In this document: positions 1-10,454 of the stretch, in pieces
Layout: the number at the start of each line of letters is the position of its first letter
How positions within the stretch are numbered: position 1 is the first letter of the stretch
Assembly (NCBI RefSeq): GCF_028009165.1
Contig: NC_079241.1
Coordinates: forward strand, 5,208,001 to 5,272,000
DNA: 64,000 nucleotides
Reading direction: 5' to 3'
Source of the DNA: Akanthomyces muscarius
Taxonomy: Eukaryota; Ascomycota; Sordariomycetes; Hypocreales; Cordycipitaceae
Translations under genes and position numbers: made by a program
The notes under the pieces: generated by a model
What the model was told of the DNA's origin: nothing
The model's database searches: none
The model's input: only the letters and a program-made list of their open reading frames with translations

Positions 1-128
1 GAAACGACGAGGGAAGCTCTTTTTCTTGACGAGAGCATTTGCAACAGCTCTTGCGGTACTACAGCTATTCAGTAACATAATCGCGCATCAAATCAGACAC
101 TGTATGGTGGTGCATCTACGGCGCACAA

Positions 129-2243
129 ATGTCCTACAGCGCATCACAGTTTGAGGACCTAATTGATGCGATACATCGCAAAAATGGCAAGAAACCCCCG
201 AAAGATCAGGCGGAACTGCTAGAAAAGGACGAATCATGGATACATCAACTGAGAAAAAAACCACACGGAGCAGCCAATGTACCCAACCACGTGCTCCAGA
301 CAGTCACAGCAGCACATGAAGCGCGTGTCAAGCAGACGGCCAGCCGCGCATCACAATCTGTCAAAAACGCGGAGCAGGAGCTGCCGAAGCCTTCATCGTC
401 CCGCGGTACACCTGCGTCCTCTCCAGAACTCCATGTCTCTGATTGGTCGACATCACCAGATGGACGTCACCCAAGGCGAGATAGAAAGCCTGTATCCTCA
501 GTACAACCTGTCAAATATGCAGAGCAGGAGGTGACGAAGTATCCGTCACAATGCGGTACACCTGAGTCCTCTCCCGAACGCCATGTTCCTGGTTGTTCGG
601 CATCGCCAGATGAGCGTCGCCCAACGCGAGAAGGAATACCTGGATCGTCAGTTGTTGAGGAGACTCCTTACCCTCAGCACGCTCGAGCAGCGTACCGAAG
701 GGCTCCGTTGGATTTCGGTCAAAAAAAAGAAGCGTTCCCAGTGATCAGTCAGGAGGAAGAAGAAGAACTGGAAGTACAGTTACCATGCGGGGAGAATGAG
801 CAACAAGATGATGCAAATGGGCATCATTTCAGATACCCTTACTTGCCCGCAAGTCAACGCATACGACAAAGTGCAATGCAAATGACCAACACGCCGCCAT
901 GCGCCCAACCAGATCATGATTCCGTTCCAGAGACTGTCATCGCAGAGACAACGAGGCGGACTAAGGTTGACAAGAGGCAACGGCCAGTCAAAAGGTTCAA
1001 GCCGATTAACTTGGGAAGTGATAGCCCAACAAAGCCCAAGGCAGATGAAATGGCTACGAGAGACAGCCGCATGCAGTCGTTGAAACACCTAGAGGTTGCA
1101 GAGACACAGGAGACAGTTGTGTCTAGCTCTATCGTGGCTGCCACGCTTACACAAACGCAAACCCAGAACGCCACAAGCACAGCTCAAGAGCCCGCAGAAG
1201 ATGCGCCAGAAGAGATGGCCGATATTGAGAACTCAGCGTCAGTAGCCGAAGAGGCCCAATCGTCGTCAGAAGAGCTGTTGAGTGCAAAGTCACACTCCTC
1301 GGGTGGCGAGGAGCACCAGCAGGGCCAGCAGGGCGGAGGGAGCATGGAAGACTCTGAAGATCAGGCAGAGACGCCTTTCGGGGAATTCTGCGCCGCCTAT
1401 CCAGACTATTGCGAGTCGTATAATGGATCACGTCTCAATTTTGTCAGTACCTGTGTCTATCTTGAGTTTCTACGAGACACGCGCGCCTTGCGAGACTATT
1501 TATACGACGACTTTATTCGCTTCTTTTCATGCAATTTTTTGGACTACGTTAATAACGCCGGACCAGGCCAGGAGCCAATCTCCGCCATTGAGCGGTACAA
1601 CATGCAGAGTGGGCAACCATTGTATAATCGGCATATCATCAACAACACAAATCTCGGCCGCGTGTTGACATTTTACAAGCGGGAGGCTTCGGAAACTCGC
1701 AATCTCCAGGCGCAATATGAGCAAGACCAAGCACCAGAAGCTGCAGTGACGCCAAAAGCGACAGGGCCAGAGCCAGTATCGCCAGCGCCACTGGCAGAAG
1801 CAGTGCAGGATCCGATGGAGGTCGATGAGCCCCGCGCAGAAGCTAGCAGCCAAAGCGGTGCGGTACATCATCAAGTGCCAGCACAGGACAAAGTTTTGGA
1901 TGAACGGCCAATCTCTCCGCCTGGTTCTCCCAGTAACACTGCTGTTGATAGAAGGGCCAATTCGGCTTCCAAGCAAGTCATTTCCGTGGCAGAGTCCACT
2001 CGCAGTCCACAAGCGTCATCGCCGCAACTAGGCCGGAGGACAGTTTCGGCCGCTCCGCCGTCGTCCATGAGGTCGAATGCGCCCGTTGCCTCGCAATACA
2101 TTCAGCGACTAGCGATGAGGTCAGCGTCTACAGGCGAGGACGCAGCACGGCAACACAGAGAAAAGGTGCGGGCAGCCCTGCGGCGGAAGAGAGCTTCGGC
2201 TAGCGCTCGTAGTTCGAGCAGCAAAGCAGGCTCTGTTGCCTAA
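129..2243 (+). CDS. Unrecognised disordered protein with conserved C-terminal region
   Basis: A single open exon of 704 residues starts at ATG 129 (context caaATGt) and ends with TAA. I do not recognise the family. The N-terminus (residues 1-75) looks helical and charged. Residues 78-127 and 128-177 are an imperfect duplicate of each other, each with a GTPxSSPE-like core, produced by a 150-bp tandem duplication in the DNA. The middle is low-complexity, rich in S, E, Q and A, with a basic patch near residue 285. Residues about 417-520 look like a folded domain rich in aromatic residues and Cys (AYPDY, YDDFIRFF, NFLDYV, AIERYN). The tail is Ser/Arg-rich and probably nuclear. No catalytic motif, signal peptide or membrane segment is visible. 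It is convergent with the BolA gene. Existence is fairly sure from the length of the ORF; function is unknown. Confidence 0.8.
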   Translation: MSYSASQFEDLIDAIHRKNGKKPPKDQAELLEKDESWIHQLRKKPHGAANVPNHVLQTVTAAHEARVKQTASRASQSVKNAEQELPKPSSSRGTPASSPELHVSDWSTSPDGRHPRRDRKPVSSVQPVKYAEQEVTKYPSQCGTPESSPERHVPGCSASPDERRPTREGIPGSSVVEETPYPQHARAAYRRAPLDFGQKKEAFPVISQEEEEELEVQLPCGENEQQDDANGHHFRYPYLPASQRIRQSAMQMTNTPPCAQPDHDSVPETVIAETTRRTKVDKRQRPVKRFKPINLGSDSPTKPKADEMATRDSRMQSLKHLEVAETQETVVSSSIVAATLTQTQTQNATSTAQEPAEDAPEEMADIENSASVAEEAQSSSEELLSAKSHSSGGEEHQQGQQGGGSMEDSEDQAETPFGEFCAAYPDYCESYNGSRLNFVSTCVYLEFLRDTRALRDYLYDDFIRFFSCNFLDYVNNAGPGQEPISAIERYNMQSGQPLYNRHIINNTNLGRVLTFYKREASETRNLQAQYEQDQAPEAAVTPKATGPEPVSPAPLAEAVQDPMEVDEPRAEASSQSGAVHHQVPAQDKVLDERPISPPGSPSNTAVDRRANSASKQVISVAESTRSPQASSPQLGRRTVSAAPPSSMRSNAPVASQYIQRLAMRSASTGEDAARQHREKVRAALRRKRASASARSSSSKAGSVA
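361..660 (+). repeat. 150-bp tandem duplication inside the first gene
   Basis: Two adjacent 150-bp copies (361-510 and 511-660) share blocks such as GAGCAGGAG, GCGGTACACCTG and TCCTCTCC. They keep the reading frame and encode two 50-residue modules. The divergence between copies shows the duplication is not recent. Confidence 0.75.
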
Positions 2244-2661
2244 TCTGGCAGCGCACTTTGTGGCATCCTGTGACGGTAGTTTAGATATCCGATTTTTGGC
2301 ATAGCGTATGAGATGAAAGTCATGAGATGGCGAAATCTAATTTGCCGCATGGTGCATTCAATTCATAAATTTTATTATTGTGTCGTGACGGGCGTGTGCA
2401 GAGTATCTAGATGTGTGCCGTGTCAAACGGACGGGTAATCCAGACGGTATAGTGTAAAAGAAAATATAGAAAAACATCCTGGGGAGCCTGGTATCCCTTT
2501 GTTTTCTCTCCTTGAGGAGTATAATGGTCATCTAAGTCAATCTCGGCCGGCTGCCCCTCTCTTTCTGGAAGTTGCAAAACAAAAATTCAGGCGATGAGGG
2601 TGAGGTGAGACGGTTTGGCAGCATGAAGAGCAAATGCGTCTTCATCATGACGCTTGGTTGC
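2244..2661. other. Convergent 3' intergenic region
   Basis: This stretch holds the 3' flanks of the first gene and of the BolA gene. Short AT-rich patches (around 2360-2390 and 2455-2475) could hold polyadenylation signals. No gene is seen. Confidence 0.6.
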
Positions 2662-3237
2662 TCACGCGCCCTCGTTGGCGGCAGCGGTGGCAGCAGCAGC
2701 AGCAGCTTTGGCGGCGGCGTCATCATCCTTTTTCTTCTGCTGCCTGGCCTCCTCCTCGGGCGTCAGGGTGCGCAGCTGGAGGGCGTGGATGCCGCCCTCC
2801 TGGGCCATCTCGTCGCGCAGCAGGGCGTAAATCATCCTGTGGCGGGCCGGCTGCATCTTGGACTTGAAGGCGTCTGATGTGATGACGAGGCTGGTTGGGC
2901 GGTCAGTCAATGGTTCACGTGCGTGAGCGCCGCTCATCAGAAAGAGAAAAAAACCATACCGAAAGTGAGTCTCCTTGGAGGTGCTGCCCTGCATGGCCTT
3001 GTGGTGGGAGTGAAGGTGAGAATCGTTGTAAATCTCCAGCGTCAGAGGGTTGAGCGCCGCGACAATCTATCGCAGCCGCCATCGAGTCAGTACAAACGGC
3101 GGACACGGAACGAAACTCTCTCTGAGTGTTTCTGTATTTACCTTGGCGCGAATGGCGTCTTCGAGGGGGGTAGGTGATCCCATGGTAGAGAATTGTCTTC
3201 CGACAGAGGAGAAACCGAGGGCGTATCTGCGCAACAT
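2662..3237 (-). CDS. BolA-like protein, probably mitochondrial
   Basis: Three exons: 3142-3237, 2960-3066 and 2662-2890, giving 143 aa. Introns have GTAAAT and GTATGG donors and join in frame. After a short leader the protein carries a BolA domain (about residues 20-118), including IYNDSHLHSHH, a THFRLVITSDAF segment across the second splice junction, and PARHRMIYALL with the conserved His. BolA proteins work with monothiol glutaredoxins in iron-sulfur cluster delivery. The N-terminus MLRRYALGFSSVGRQFST is basic, hydroxylated and free of acidic residues, as in a mitochondrial presequence. A second in-frame ATG at 3183 (MGSPTP) would make a leaderless form. The C-terminus ends in a Lys/Asp then poly-Ala tail from a GCN microsatellite. 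Family assignment is firm; localisation is inferred. Confidence 0.9.
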
Positions 3238-3274
3238 CCCGGGCGGCTCTGCTGCACAATTTTTTTTTCCTTGA

Positions 3275-3304
3275 GTGGTGGTGGTGGTGGTGGTTGGTGG
3301 TGGG
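3275..3304 (+). repeat. (TGG)n microsatellite in BolA upstream region
   Basis: Imperfect (TGG)n/(GTG)n run about 40 bp upstream of the BolA start codon. Confidence 0.85.
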
Positions 3305-5860
3305 CGCGGATCGGTCAAGTTGGATGTCAAATTTTAGGTGCTGCAGTCTAGCGGCGGCAGTACAGCGTTACAAGCGACGGAATGGGATGAACAGTGTCTC
3401 GGCGGTTCGTCAATTGATTGAGAAGCCAGCCGCACAAAAAAGAAAAAGAATGTTGGATTTTGTTGGAAAGATGAAGAGATTTGAAGAAAAGCTGGTGAGT
3501 TTTCTCGGACAAGAGGTGCGGCGGACGGACGGCGGCAGACAAGGTTCAAGTCAGTTGTTCGGGTGCGTGCGTGGGGAACAGCAGCAGAAGGCCGGGACAG
3601 CAGCGGCGGCGAGAAAAGATGATGAGACAAGATTGACTCTTGACGACGACGAGTGAAGAGAAGGAGAAGAAGAAAAGAAACACTCGTGAGAGACACGGGG
3701 TTATAGAGCCGTATTTACTTTTTTTTTCTCTTGCCTGCTCGATTCTACACTGCCATGAATTTATTTTCTTATTTTCACCTCTGCTCCCCCCGTCTCTTCC
3801 GATTGCGGTATGTAGTGCTACGCCACGAGGCGGCGGCGCGATTCGGTCAAGTCGGTGAGAAGGGGCCCCAACAGCTGTTAAACAAAGTCCCCCTGCCAAA
3901 GAAATAATTACCTGGTAAAGGCCTATTTCTCGGTGCCCAAGTTACAAGGTGTGGAGGCACCTTGCGTTGTGCTCTTTTTTTTTTTACTTCTTTCTTAGCG
4001 AACCATGCCGCTGGACCGGTGCAAACGGACAGGGCGGCCGGTGGGCTGCTCGCTCTGATGCCTGCTAGCCTGGGCGAGCTTACAGGGGGAAAAGGCCTGT
4101 GGGCTTTTGGCGGTGACGGCTGCTGAGGCTTCTGAAGCCATTCAGCGTGCCGGTAATGCATGCCAGGCTTTTGGCGCTACTGCATCAAAAAGCAATTCGA
4201 GTTTAGTACCCGTGGGCATGGGTTTGTTGTAGATGATGCAGGTGCCTGTTATTGGTTGCGAGGCCAGCCCTGGGCGCGCTGTCTCGTGTAGGCATCCGTC
4301 AAGTAACTTGTACATTGGCAAAGGCGCTGGCTGGGTAGGTATGTATCCTGGCATGACAATATCGGGAGGCAAGCAGTCATATCAACTAGGATACCTGCAG
4401 CCCGTGGCGTGCTGCCTTTTTTTTTTTTCCAACATGTACGGACCAATGGCAAAGAGAACCAAAAAAAAATGGTGACGACTGCCCGTCAAAGGAACAAAAG
4501 AGTGTGAGACTTGAGTCCGTTTCCGTCGTCACTTGCTGCATCGCCTTTTGCAGCAACAGCGCACCGCATGGCAGTACACAGCATAGACCGCACGATTATG
4601 CAGTCAGCCGTATTTTTCTTTTTCATCCCGAGGGCTCGGTACGGGCGCGCGCAAATGTGCCCACACGCTGGATACAAGTCAAGCTATCCTTGCGAGCAGG
4701 GGGCACAAACGCTCTCACGGATAGATGACTCAGTTTGATATCAACAAAAAAAAAAAGAGACAGAAAGCCAGACCAAACCCCCATTGTCCGCCTCTTTTTT
4801 CTGCGATCCCGTAAAAAGACACGGAGGGACAGTGACAGTGGCGGTGTGCCAACTCTGACCCAAAAGAAATGCCGACGCGCACCGCCCAGCAACTTTTCTC
4901 TGAGAGACATGGCATGGAAGCTAGAGGAGGTACATTTTTATGGTAAATCTTTGATCCTATTTTAATTTGTTTTTATTTCATTTGCCATGTGTTGCATCCC
5001 CTCCGGCGTCGCATCCGTCAAAGTCAATTGACACTCGATAGGACGCCACGACAAGTTATGCATGTCTTTGCTCCGTCGTCGTCGTCGTCGTCTCGCCTTG
5101 GTCTTGGGTCATCCTTGGGAGTGGAAAAGGGCTTGCCGTGCCACGCGAGACGGTGGAGTCTGGTTTATGCGATGCGACATTCACAATCCCACTCTATTTA
5201 TACCAGTCTGGTGGTGAATTCATCATGTGTATGCAGTGCAAGTTATTTCATGTGAGGCGTGCAACCCAATCTGAGACTTAGGTCAGCGGCCGCAAGAACC
5301 GGAATGCAAGATTTGGCCTCGAATAAATCAACGAAATAAAATGAAAAGTGAGAAAATCGGTCAATTCATACCACAGTGAAAGCATCAAAAGAAACGGCCC
5401 CCAAATTGATACCACGGCTTCTGCAACTGCATCGCTTTCGCCATCGCTGGTAGCATTTCCCCCACTTCTTGCTGCTTGACAACTCCCCGCACGCCTGTCC
5501 GATCTCCGTCTCGGTGGATTTCAATAGTCCCAACTGCTAGTAGAGCTACTGGTAAATAAAGCAAGCAACGATTCCCAGCTGTGTGGCATTAACTCGGGGG
5601 ACTCGTCGGCTTCTATTATTAGTTGGGTGTTGTGTTGTTGTGTTGCCCCAAATCATGTTTCTGGCTCACTAAGAAGCCCAGCTCGAAACACCAAAACTCC
5701 TCGACGCCGGGGCAGACAACTTGCGCACTTCCACGCTCTGCATTGCTGCTTACATCCGGTCCAACCCCACCTCCCATCAGTCCAACCTGCAGCTCATTTT
5801 CCCCGTTCTCAACTCTAGTAGCTTTCTTCTCCGACGATAAGCAGGTGTGCTTGCGTGAGA

Positions 5861-5882
5861 CGCCCGCCCGCCCGCCCGCCCG
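5861..5882 (+). repeat. (CCCG)n microsatellite in a 5' leader
   Basis: About five CCCG units, 40 bp upstream of the chosen ATG of the acyl-CoA synthetase gene, so probably in its 5' untranslated region or promoter. Confidence 0.85.
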
Positions 5883-5922
5883 GACACATGCGCGCTCGCG
5901 CCGTCCTCTGCCTCGTCCCCCC

Positions 5923-7993
5923 ATGACTGTCCGATCAGCGCTGTCGCTGGTCCACCGGCGACTGACAACGTCCCCCGGCGCCGTTGCTGCTGCTGCTGCT
6001 GCTGCCGCCCTCGCCAAGAGCAGCATACACGTCGGATTACTCCCATGCAGCAGGCTGCCGGCACATAGCCATCCTCGCTACAGGATGCTCTCCACCACCA
6101 CTGCCGCCGCTGGTGCCGCCGCTGGTGCCGCCACTTCCCTCCCGCGCCTCCCGATCCTCGAGGCCGTCGCCGCGCACGACCCCGCGTCCACGGCCGTCAT
6201 CCACGCTCTCTCCGGCCGTCGCTTCACCTACGGTGAGCTCCTCGGCGACGTCGCCCGCGCGCGGGAGCGCCTGCGGGAAGCGGTGGGCGGGAAGGAGAAG
6301 TCACTCACCGGCGAGCGCGTGGCCTTTTTGATAGAAAACAGCTACGACTATGTCGGTATGTCTCACAAATCCCACACTTCCCGCCTCCGCGAGCGTTACA
6401 CAGGAACGACAATCGGGCCCCTTGTTCAAGTTGGTCGCTGAAACAAAACGATGTAGTCATGCTCCTGGCCATCATGGCCGCCCGCGCCATCGCCGTGCCC
6501 CTCTCGCCGCCTTTTCCCGCCCCGGAGCTGCAGTACATCCTCGACCAGAGCGCCGCCTCGGTCCTCGTCGCCTCCCCCAAGTTTGCCGCCAAGGCCCGCG
6601 AGGTGCTCGCCACGGACCTGCAGCGGAAGCCCGTCTACTTTGAGCTTCCCAAGCACACGGGGCGCGCGGCGAACAAGGAGACTGTCTCGTTGGCCGACGA
6701 GGACCTCTCCGGTGCCGGCCTGATGCTATATACCTCGGGCACCACCAACCGACCAGTAAGTACATCTCATTCATTTACCCCCACAACTTTTTTTGCTTAT
6801 ACATGATTCAGAAAGGCGTCTTGCTGCCCGAAGAAGTCCTCACAGCGCAGTGCCGCTCTCTCCATCAAGCATGGGAGTACTCGCCCGCCGACCGCCTCCT
6901 CCACGTCCTGCCCCTCCACCACATCCACGGCACCGTCAACGCCGTTCTCACGCCGCTCTTTGCCGGCTCCTCCATTGAGTTCATGTTCCCCTTCAACGCC
7001 GACGCCGTCTGGAAGCGCCTTGCCGCACCCTTCCTTCCTAATCCGACCGCCTCCCCCATCACCTTCTTCACCGTCGTGCCCACCGTCTACAGCCGTCTCC
7101 TCGCCAGCCACAAGGCGCTCTCGCCCGACGTGCAGGCCGCCACCCGCGAGGCCACTTCGCCGCGCCACCTGCGCGTCAACATCTCCGGGTCCGCCGCGCT
7201 GCCGACCCCCGTCAAGGCCGCCTGGGCCGCCCTCAGCGGCGGCAACGTGCTCCTCGAGCGCTACGGCATGACCGAGGTCGGCATGGCCCTGAGCTGCGGC
7301 CTGGCCTTTTCCGACCGCGTCGACGCCAGCGTCGGCTGGCCCCTGCCCTCCGTCGAGGCCCGCCTCGTCGACATGGACACGGGCGACGTCATCGAGCCCG
7401 GCCGCGAGCTCGACGCCCAGGGCCGCGAGCGCTCCGGCGAGATCCAGCTCCGCGGGCCCACCATCTTTCGCGAGTACTGGCGCAACCCCGACGCCACTGC
7501 CAAAGAGTTCGTCGACGGCGGCGAAGGCGGCGGCGGCAAGTGGTTCAAGACGGGCGACGTCGCGGTGCGCCGCCCCGTCGACACCGCCGGGCACAACAGC
7601 GCGCAGCAGGGCTGGGCCCAGGGGCCCATGTACTTTATCCAGGGCCGCATGACGGCCGACATCATCAAGACGGGCGGCGAAAAGGTCAGCGCGCTAGAGG
7701 TCGAGCGCGAGCTGCTCTCGCTGCCCGAGGTCGCCGAGGCCGCCGTCGTCGCCGTGCCGAGCGGCAGCTGGGGCCAAAAGGTCGGCGCCGTCATCATCCT
7801 CGACACGGAGCACGCCGCCCGCTGGACGCCGCTCGAGATGCGCCGCGCCCTCAAGGGCAGGCTCGCCGCCTACAAGATCCCCCAGGTCATGAAGATTGTC
7901 GACCACATTCCCCGCAACGCCATGGGCAAAATTAACAAGAAGCAGCTCGTCAAGGCCATCTTTGTGGAGGAGACGAGCGGCGACGAACTGTAA
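5923..7993 (+). CDS. Malonyl-CoA synthetase-like acyl-CoA synthetase (ACSF3 type)
   Basis: Three exons: 5923-6355, 6457-6755 and 6812-7993, giving 637 aa. Introns are 101 nt (GTATGT) and 56 nt (GTAAGT). It is an ANL-superfamily enzyme that activates a carboxylic acid with ATP to an acyl-adenylate and then an acyl-CoA. The P-loop-like motif YTSGTTNRPKG (about 235-245) spans intron 2. YGMTEVGMAL is near 394, TGDVAV near 491, the hinge GRMTADIIKTGGEKVSA near 522, and the catalytic Lys lies in NAMGKINKK near 616. The LPLHHIHGTVNA segment and overall sequence fit malonyl-CoA synthetases best. The first ~55 residues are Arg/Ser/Ala-rich with no acidic residue, consistent with a mitochondrial presequence; an in-frame ATG at 6085 is an alternative start. 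Substrate is inferred from similarity only. Confidence 0.92.
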
Positions 7994-8447
7994 TGGGCCC
8001 GAATTATCGGTCCCATGTATATAGTCTTACGAAATACAGCACTTGTAAGAGTTCCCATCTCATTAGGAGATTGCCTGTACGACTATTACTTCAGAGAAAG
8101 TCTTGTACAACATCACTCGAATCCGAGTCGGTCTTAATATTAAAATTCTATTTTGGTAGCCACGCATGACGGCATCTCCGACTACTTCAAATGGCACCCG
8201 ATGCGATCATTAATAAGCTTCCTAGCAACGCCGCCATGATACTAATAACATAGACAAGGCATTTTCCGCCAACACAGATGTGGCGTAGGCCAGTCATCAC
8301 AATCCGTCTTCTTCACAAATGCGACGCGGCCCTGGCTTCTACGCGGAGCAGCCTGCCTCTCGCCGAATTTCAGACTTAACAGCTGTAATTAGAACGACTT
8401 TCCCCCTGCAACTCTTGGGCTGCCAAAACGCAATTTGCTCCTGTCTT
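7994..8447. other. Convergent 3' intergenic region
   Basis: 3' flanks of the acyl-CoA synthetase (+) and eIF4E (-) genes, moderately AT-rich around 8100-8260. No gene is seen. Confidence 0.6.
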
Positions 8448-9331
8448 TTAGACAGTGTGCTTGGCCTTGGCTCTCGTGCTACCGGCGTGGGCGCTGTCCG
8501 TGTGTCCAGAAAACTCAACCTGCTCGCTGTTGGGCAGCTCCAGAACCTCCTTGAAGCGGCGACCGATACTAAGGAGAACGTCGCGGCCCTTTTCGTTCGA
8601 ACGGCCCTTTCCACCGGCGACATCGCCGTCTCCACGGCCAGGAATGCTCTTACCAATAGTGCGAGTCCAGACACCAATACGGTAGAAGGCCTTGCGAACG
8701 TTGACAACGACGCCCATGACCTCGCCATCCTCTTCCTCCTCGAGGGTCTCGCCGATGGCGGTCATGACTACATTCAGCCAGAGGCGGTCGACTTCGACGT
8801 TGCGCTTGTCCTTGTACTGGTAGGACCACTTGCCACCGTGCTTGTTCTGGGGGTCTTCCCACTCGGGTCGCACGCCGGCCTTGAAAAGATGGTAGTCGGA
8901 CTTGAGGGCGAGCTCCGAAACGGCAGCGACGTTGTTCTATCAGCTGATTAGATTGGGAATCAAGATTGGCACATCCACAGCACATACGTAGACACCCCAA
9001 AACTCCTCGACAGAGTCAAAGGTAATTACCTCCTTGAGCAGGTCGTTCCAGTTGTCACCCTGTCGCATCATGTTAGCAATTTGATACCAGTATGGCCTGC
9101 CGCCACTGCTATGTCGGTGTGTACCTTGCCGCTCGGGGGCTTCGTGAACCACAGTGTCCATTTGTTCTGAAGCTGGTGCTTGACGTTGAAGTTGTCCTTG
9201 TCGTGGAATACGGTGACGGGCTTGCCCGAGTCAACGGCATCGGACTCTTCCTTTCCGTTCGGGGAGATGGGGATCGTAGACAGATCGACCTGTTTGTCCA
9301 TATTGGCGGATTCCGCGGCGACAGCAGCCAT
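8448..9331 (-). CDS. eIF4E: Translation initiation factor eIF4E (mRNA cap-binding)
   Basis: Three exons: 9125-9331, 8988-9059 and 8448-8936, giving 255 aa; both introns are phase 0. The protein binds the 7-methylguanosine cap and recruits eIF4G. The eIF4E fold is plain: LQNKWTLWFTKPP (about 53-65), FDSVEEFWGVYNNV across exon junction 2, RPEWEDPQNKHGGKW with a cap-stacking Trp, DRLWLNVVMTAIGE, and VVVNVRKAFYRIGVWTRT. The N-terminal 45 residues are acidic and disordered, as in other fungi. The C-terminus after IGKSIPGRG is Lys/Arg/Glu-rich and ends in Lys/Ala-rich sequence. The start is the first in-frame ATG after a stretch without homology (acagccATGgctg context). It is convergent with the synthetase gene. 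Assignment is certain. Confidence 0.97.
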
Positions 9332-10353
9332 GATTGCTATGTGGTTGGGTGGAAGGTGGAAAAGGGATTCGCAAAGTCGATAGTTGGGTCGCAAGATGCA
9401 GCTGGGTGCAGCAGTCGACCAAGAATGCAAACGGAGGAAGTAGCTCTGCTTTTTTCCTTCGACGGTTGTTTTTTTTGCGGCTCTGCACCAGGCAAAGCAG
9501 TCACAGTAAGGGCGGTCTGGTGGGGGTTGAAGTGATGTGAAGTTGAGAAGGTGTGAGCGAGGCTAGGTCCTGCCCACGTTTGACTAGGACGACCGCTGAG
9601 AGAAAAAAATACTGGTGGTGCGCCTCAGTGTGGCTAGTGACGCCAGACTAGTGGTTGGCCTAACATGCGAGGCACAAGCCACACGCTTCATGTAAGGCAA
9701 ACGTCGGGCGCAGACGCAAGACAAGAGTTAGAAGGAAAACTCCGCTGTCGATTTATGCAGTTTCGAGTTCCATTGCCTTTTTTGTTCTACATGGAGAAGA
9801 AGCATGCGCATCGCTGGCGGCGACTGAAACGTTAGTCGATTTTTTACCACTACCCCTGCTACCCTAAATACACAGCATCGGCTAGTACAGTGCCCGGGCC
9901 GGCAATAGTTTATCAAGTTAGGGATAAATTCTGAGTGTTTGGCTTTCGTGTTCTCTGAACTTGTTATCATTGTCATCGATTTAAACTTGATTATGTTCTG
10001 GGGCGTATTCTAGCACGCCGACACACAAATATTACGTCCTGTACAGAATCAATGAGCACCCTCTTTGTAGCTGGTTCGACAGAGCTTCAGTACTCTGCAC
10101 ATTTTCTGCTGACAACATATATACTACTTTCAAACCCGAAACATTATACATATGTAGATTATTAACACAGTTAAAGGCCTATTAAAAGTACTACATAGAA
10201 GAGGCAGCCAGCGTAAGAAGCTCTCTCAGCATCCAGGTTCGTTTGTTACGGCAGCCCACGCCACAAGGCTAACCCCACCTAAGCGTCGTCCACCAAAAAC
10301 CCACACCACGCAAAAAGGGAAAAGTAACGGAGTGAGCAAAAAAAAACAATCGC
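9332..10353. other. Intergenic region upstream of eIF4E
   Basis: Probably contains the eIF4E promoter and leader. From about 9960 to 10200 it is AT-rich. No coding sequence is recognised. Confidence 0.6.
10338..10346 (-). terminator. RNA polymerase III T-run terminator
   Basis: A run of nine T on the minus strand, seven bases after the 3' end of the tRNA-Ile gene, as expected for a Pol III terminator. Confidence 0.8.
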
Positions 10354-10454
10354 TGGTCCACACAGGGATTGAACCTGTGACCTTCGCATTACCATATATT
10401 GGTATTTGATTACCGATATTAGTACGACGCTCTAACCGACTGAGCTAGTAGACC
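10354..10454 (-). tRNA. tRNA-Ile (anticodon AAT) with 27-nt intron
   Basis: A full cloverleaf folds on the minus strand: acceptor GGTCTAC with GTGGACC (one G-T pair) and discriminator A; D-stem GCTC/GAGC with loop AGTCGGTTA; anticodon stem TCGTA/TGCGA; T-arm ACAGG-TTCAATC-CCTGT. Anticodon AAT follows CT at positions 32-33 and is read as IAU after A34 deamination. The 27-nt intron (10390-10416) sits after position 37, the canonical place for nuclear tRNA introns, and contains a self-complementary TACCA...TGGTA hairpin. The mature tRNA would be 74 nt before CCA addition. Confidence 0.95.

Larger units (their letters stand above)
3238..5922. other. 2.7-kb intergenic region between divergent genes
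   Basis: This is shared upstream sequence of the BolA gene (-) and the acyl-CoA synthetase gene (+). It contains a (TGG)n tract at 3275-3304, a (CGT)n tract at 5074-5092, several poly-T/poly-A runs of 9-13 nt and a (CCCG)n tract just before the synthetase start. No ORF in it shows recognisable protein sequence. Confidence 0.6.

Noticed and set aside
6797..7594. 265-codon ORF antisense to the acyl-CoA synthetase
   Set aside because: Gly/Ala/Val/Asp-rich mirror of a GC-biased coding exon; the sense strand carries all the conserved motifs.
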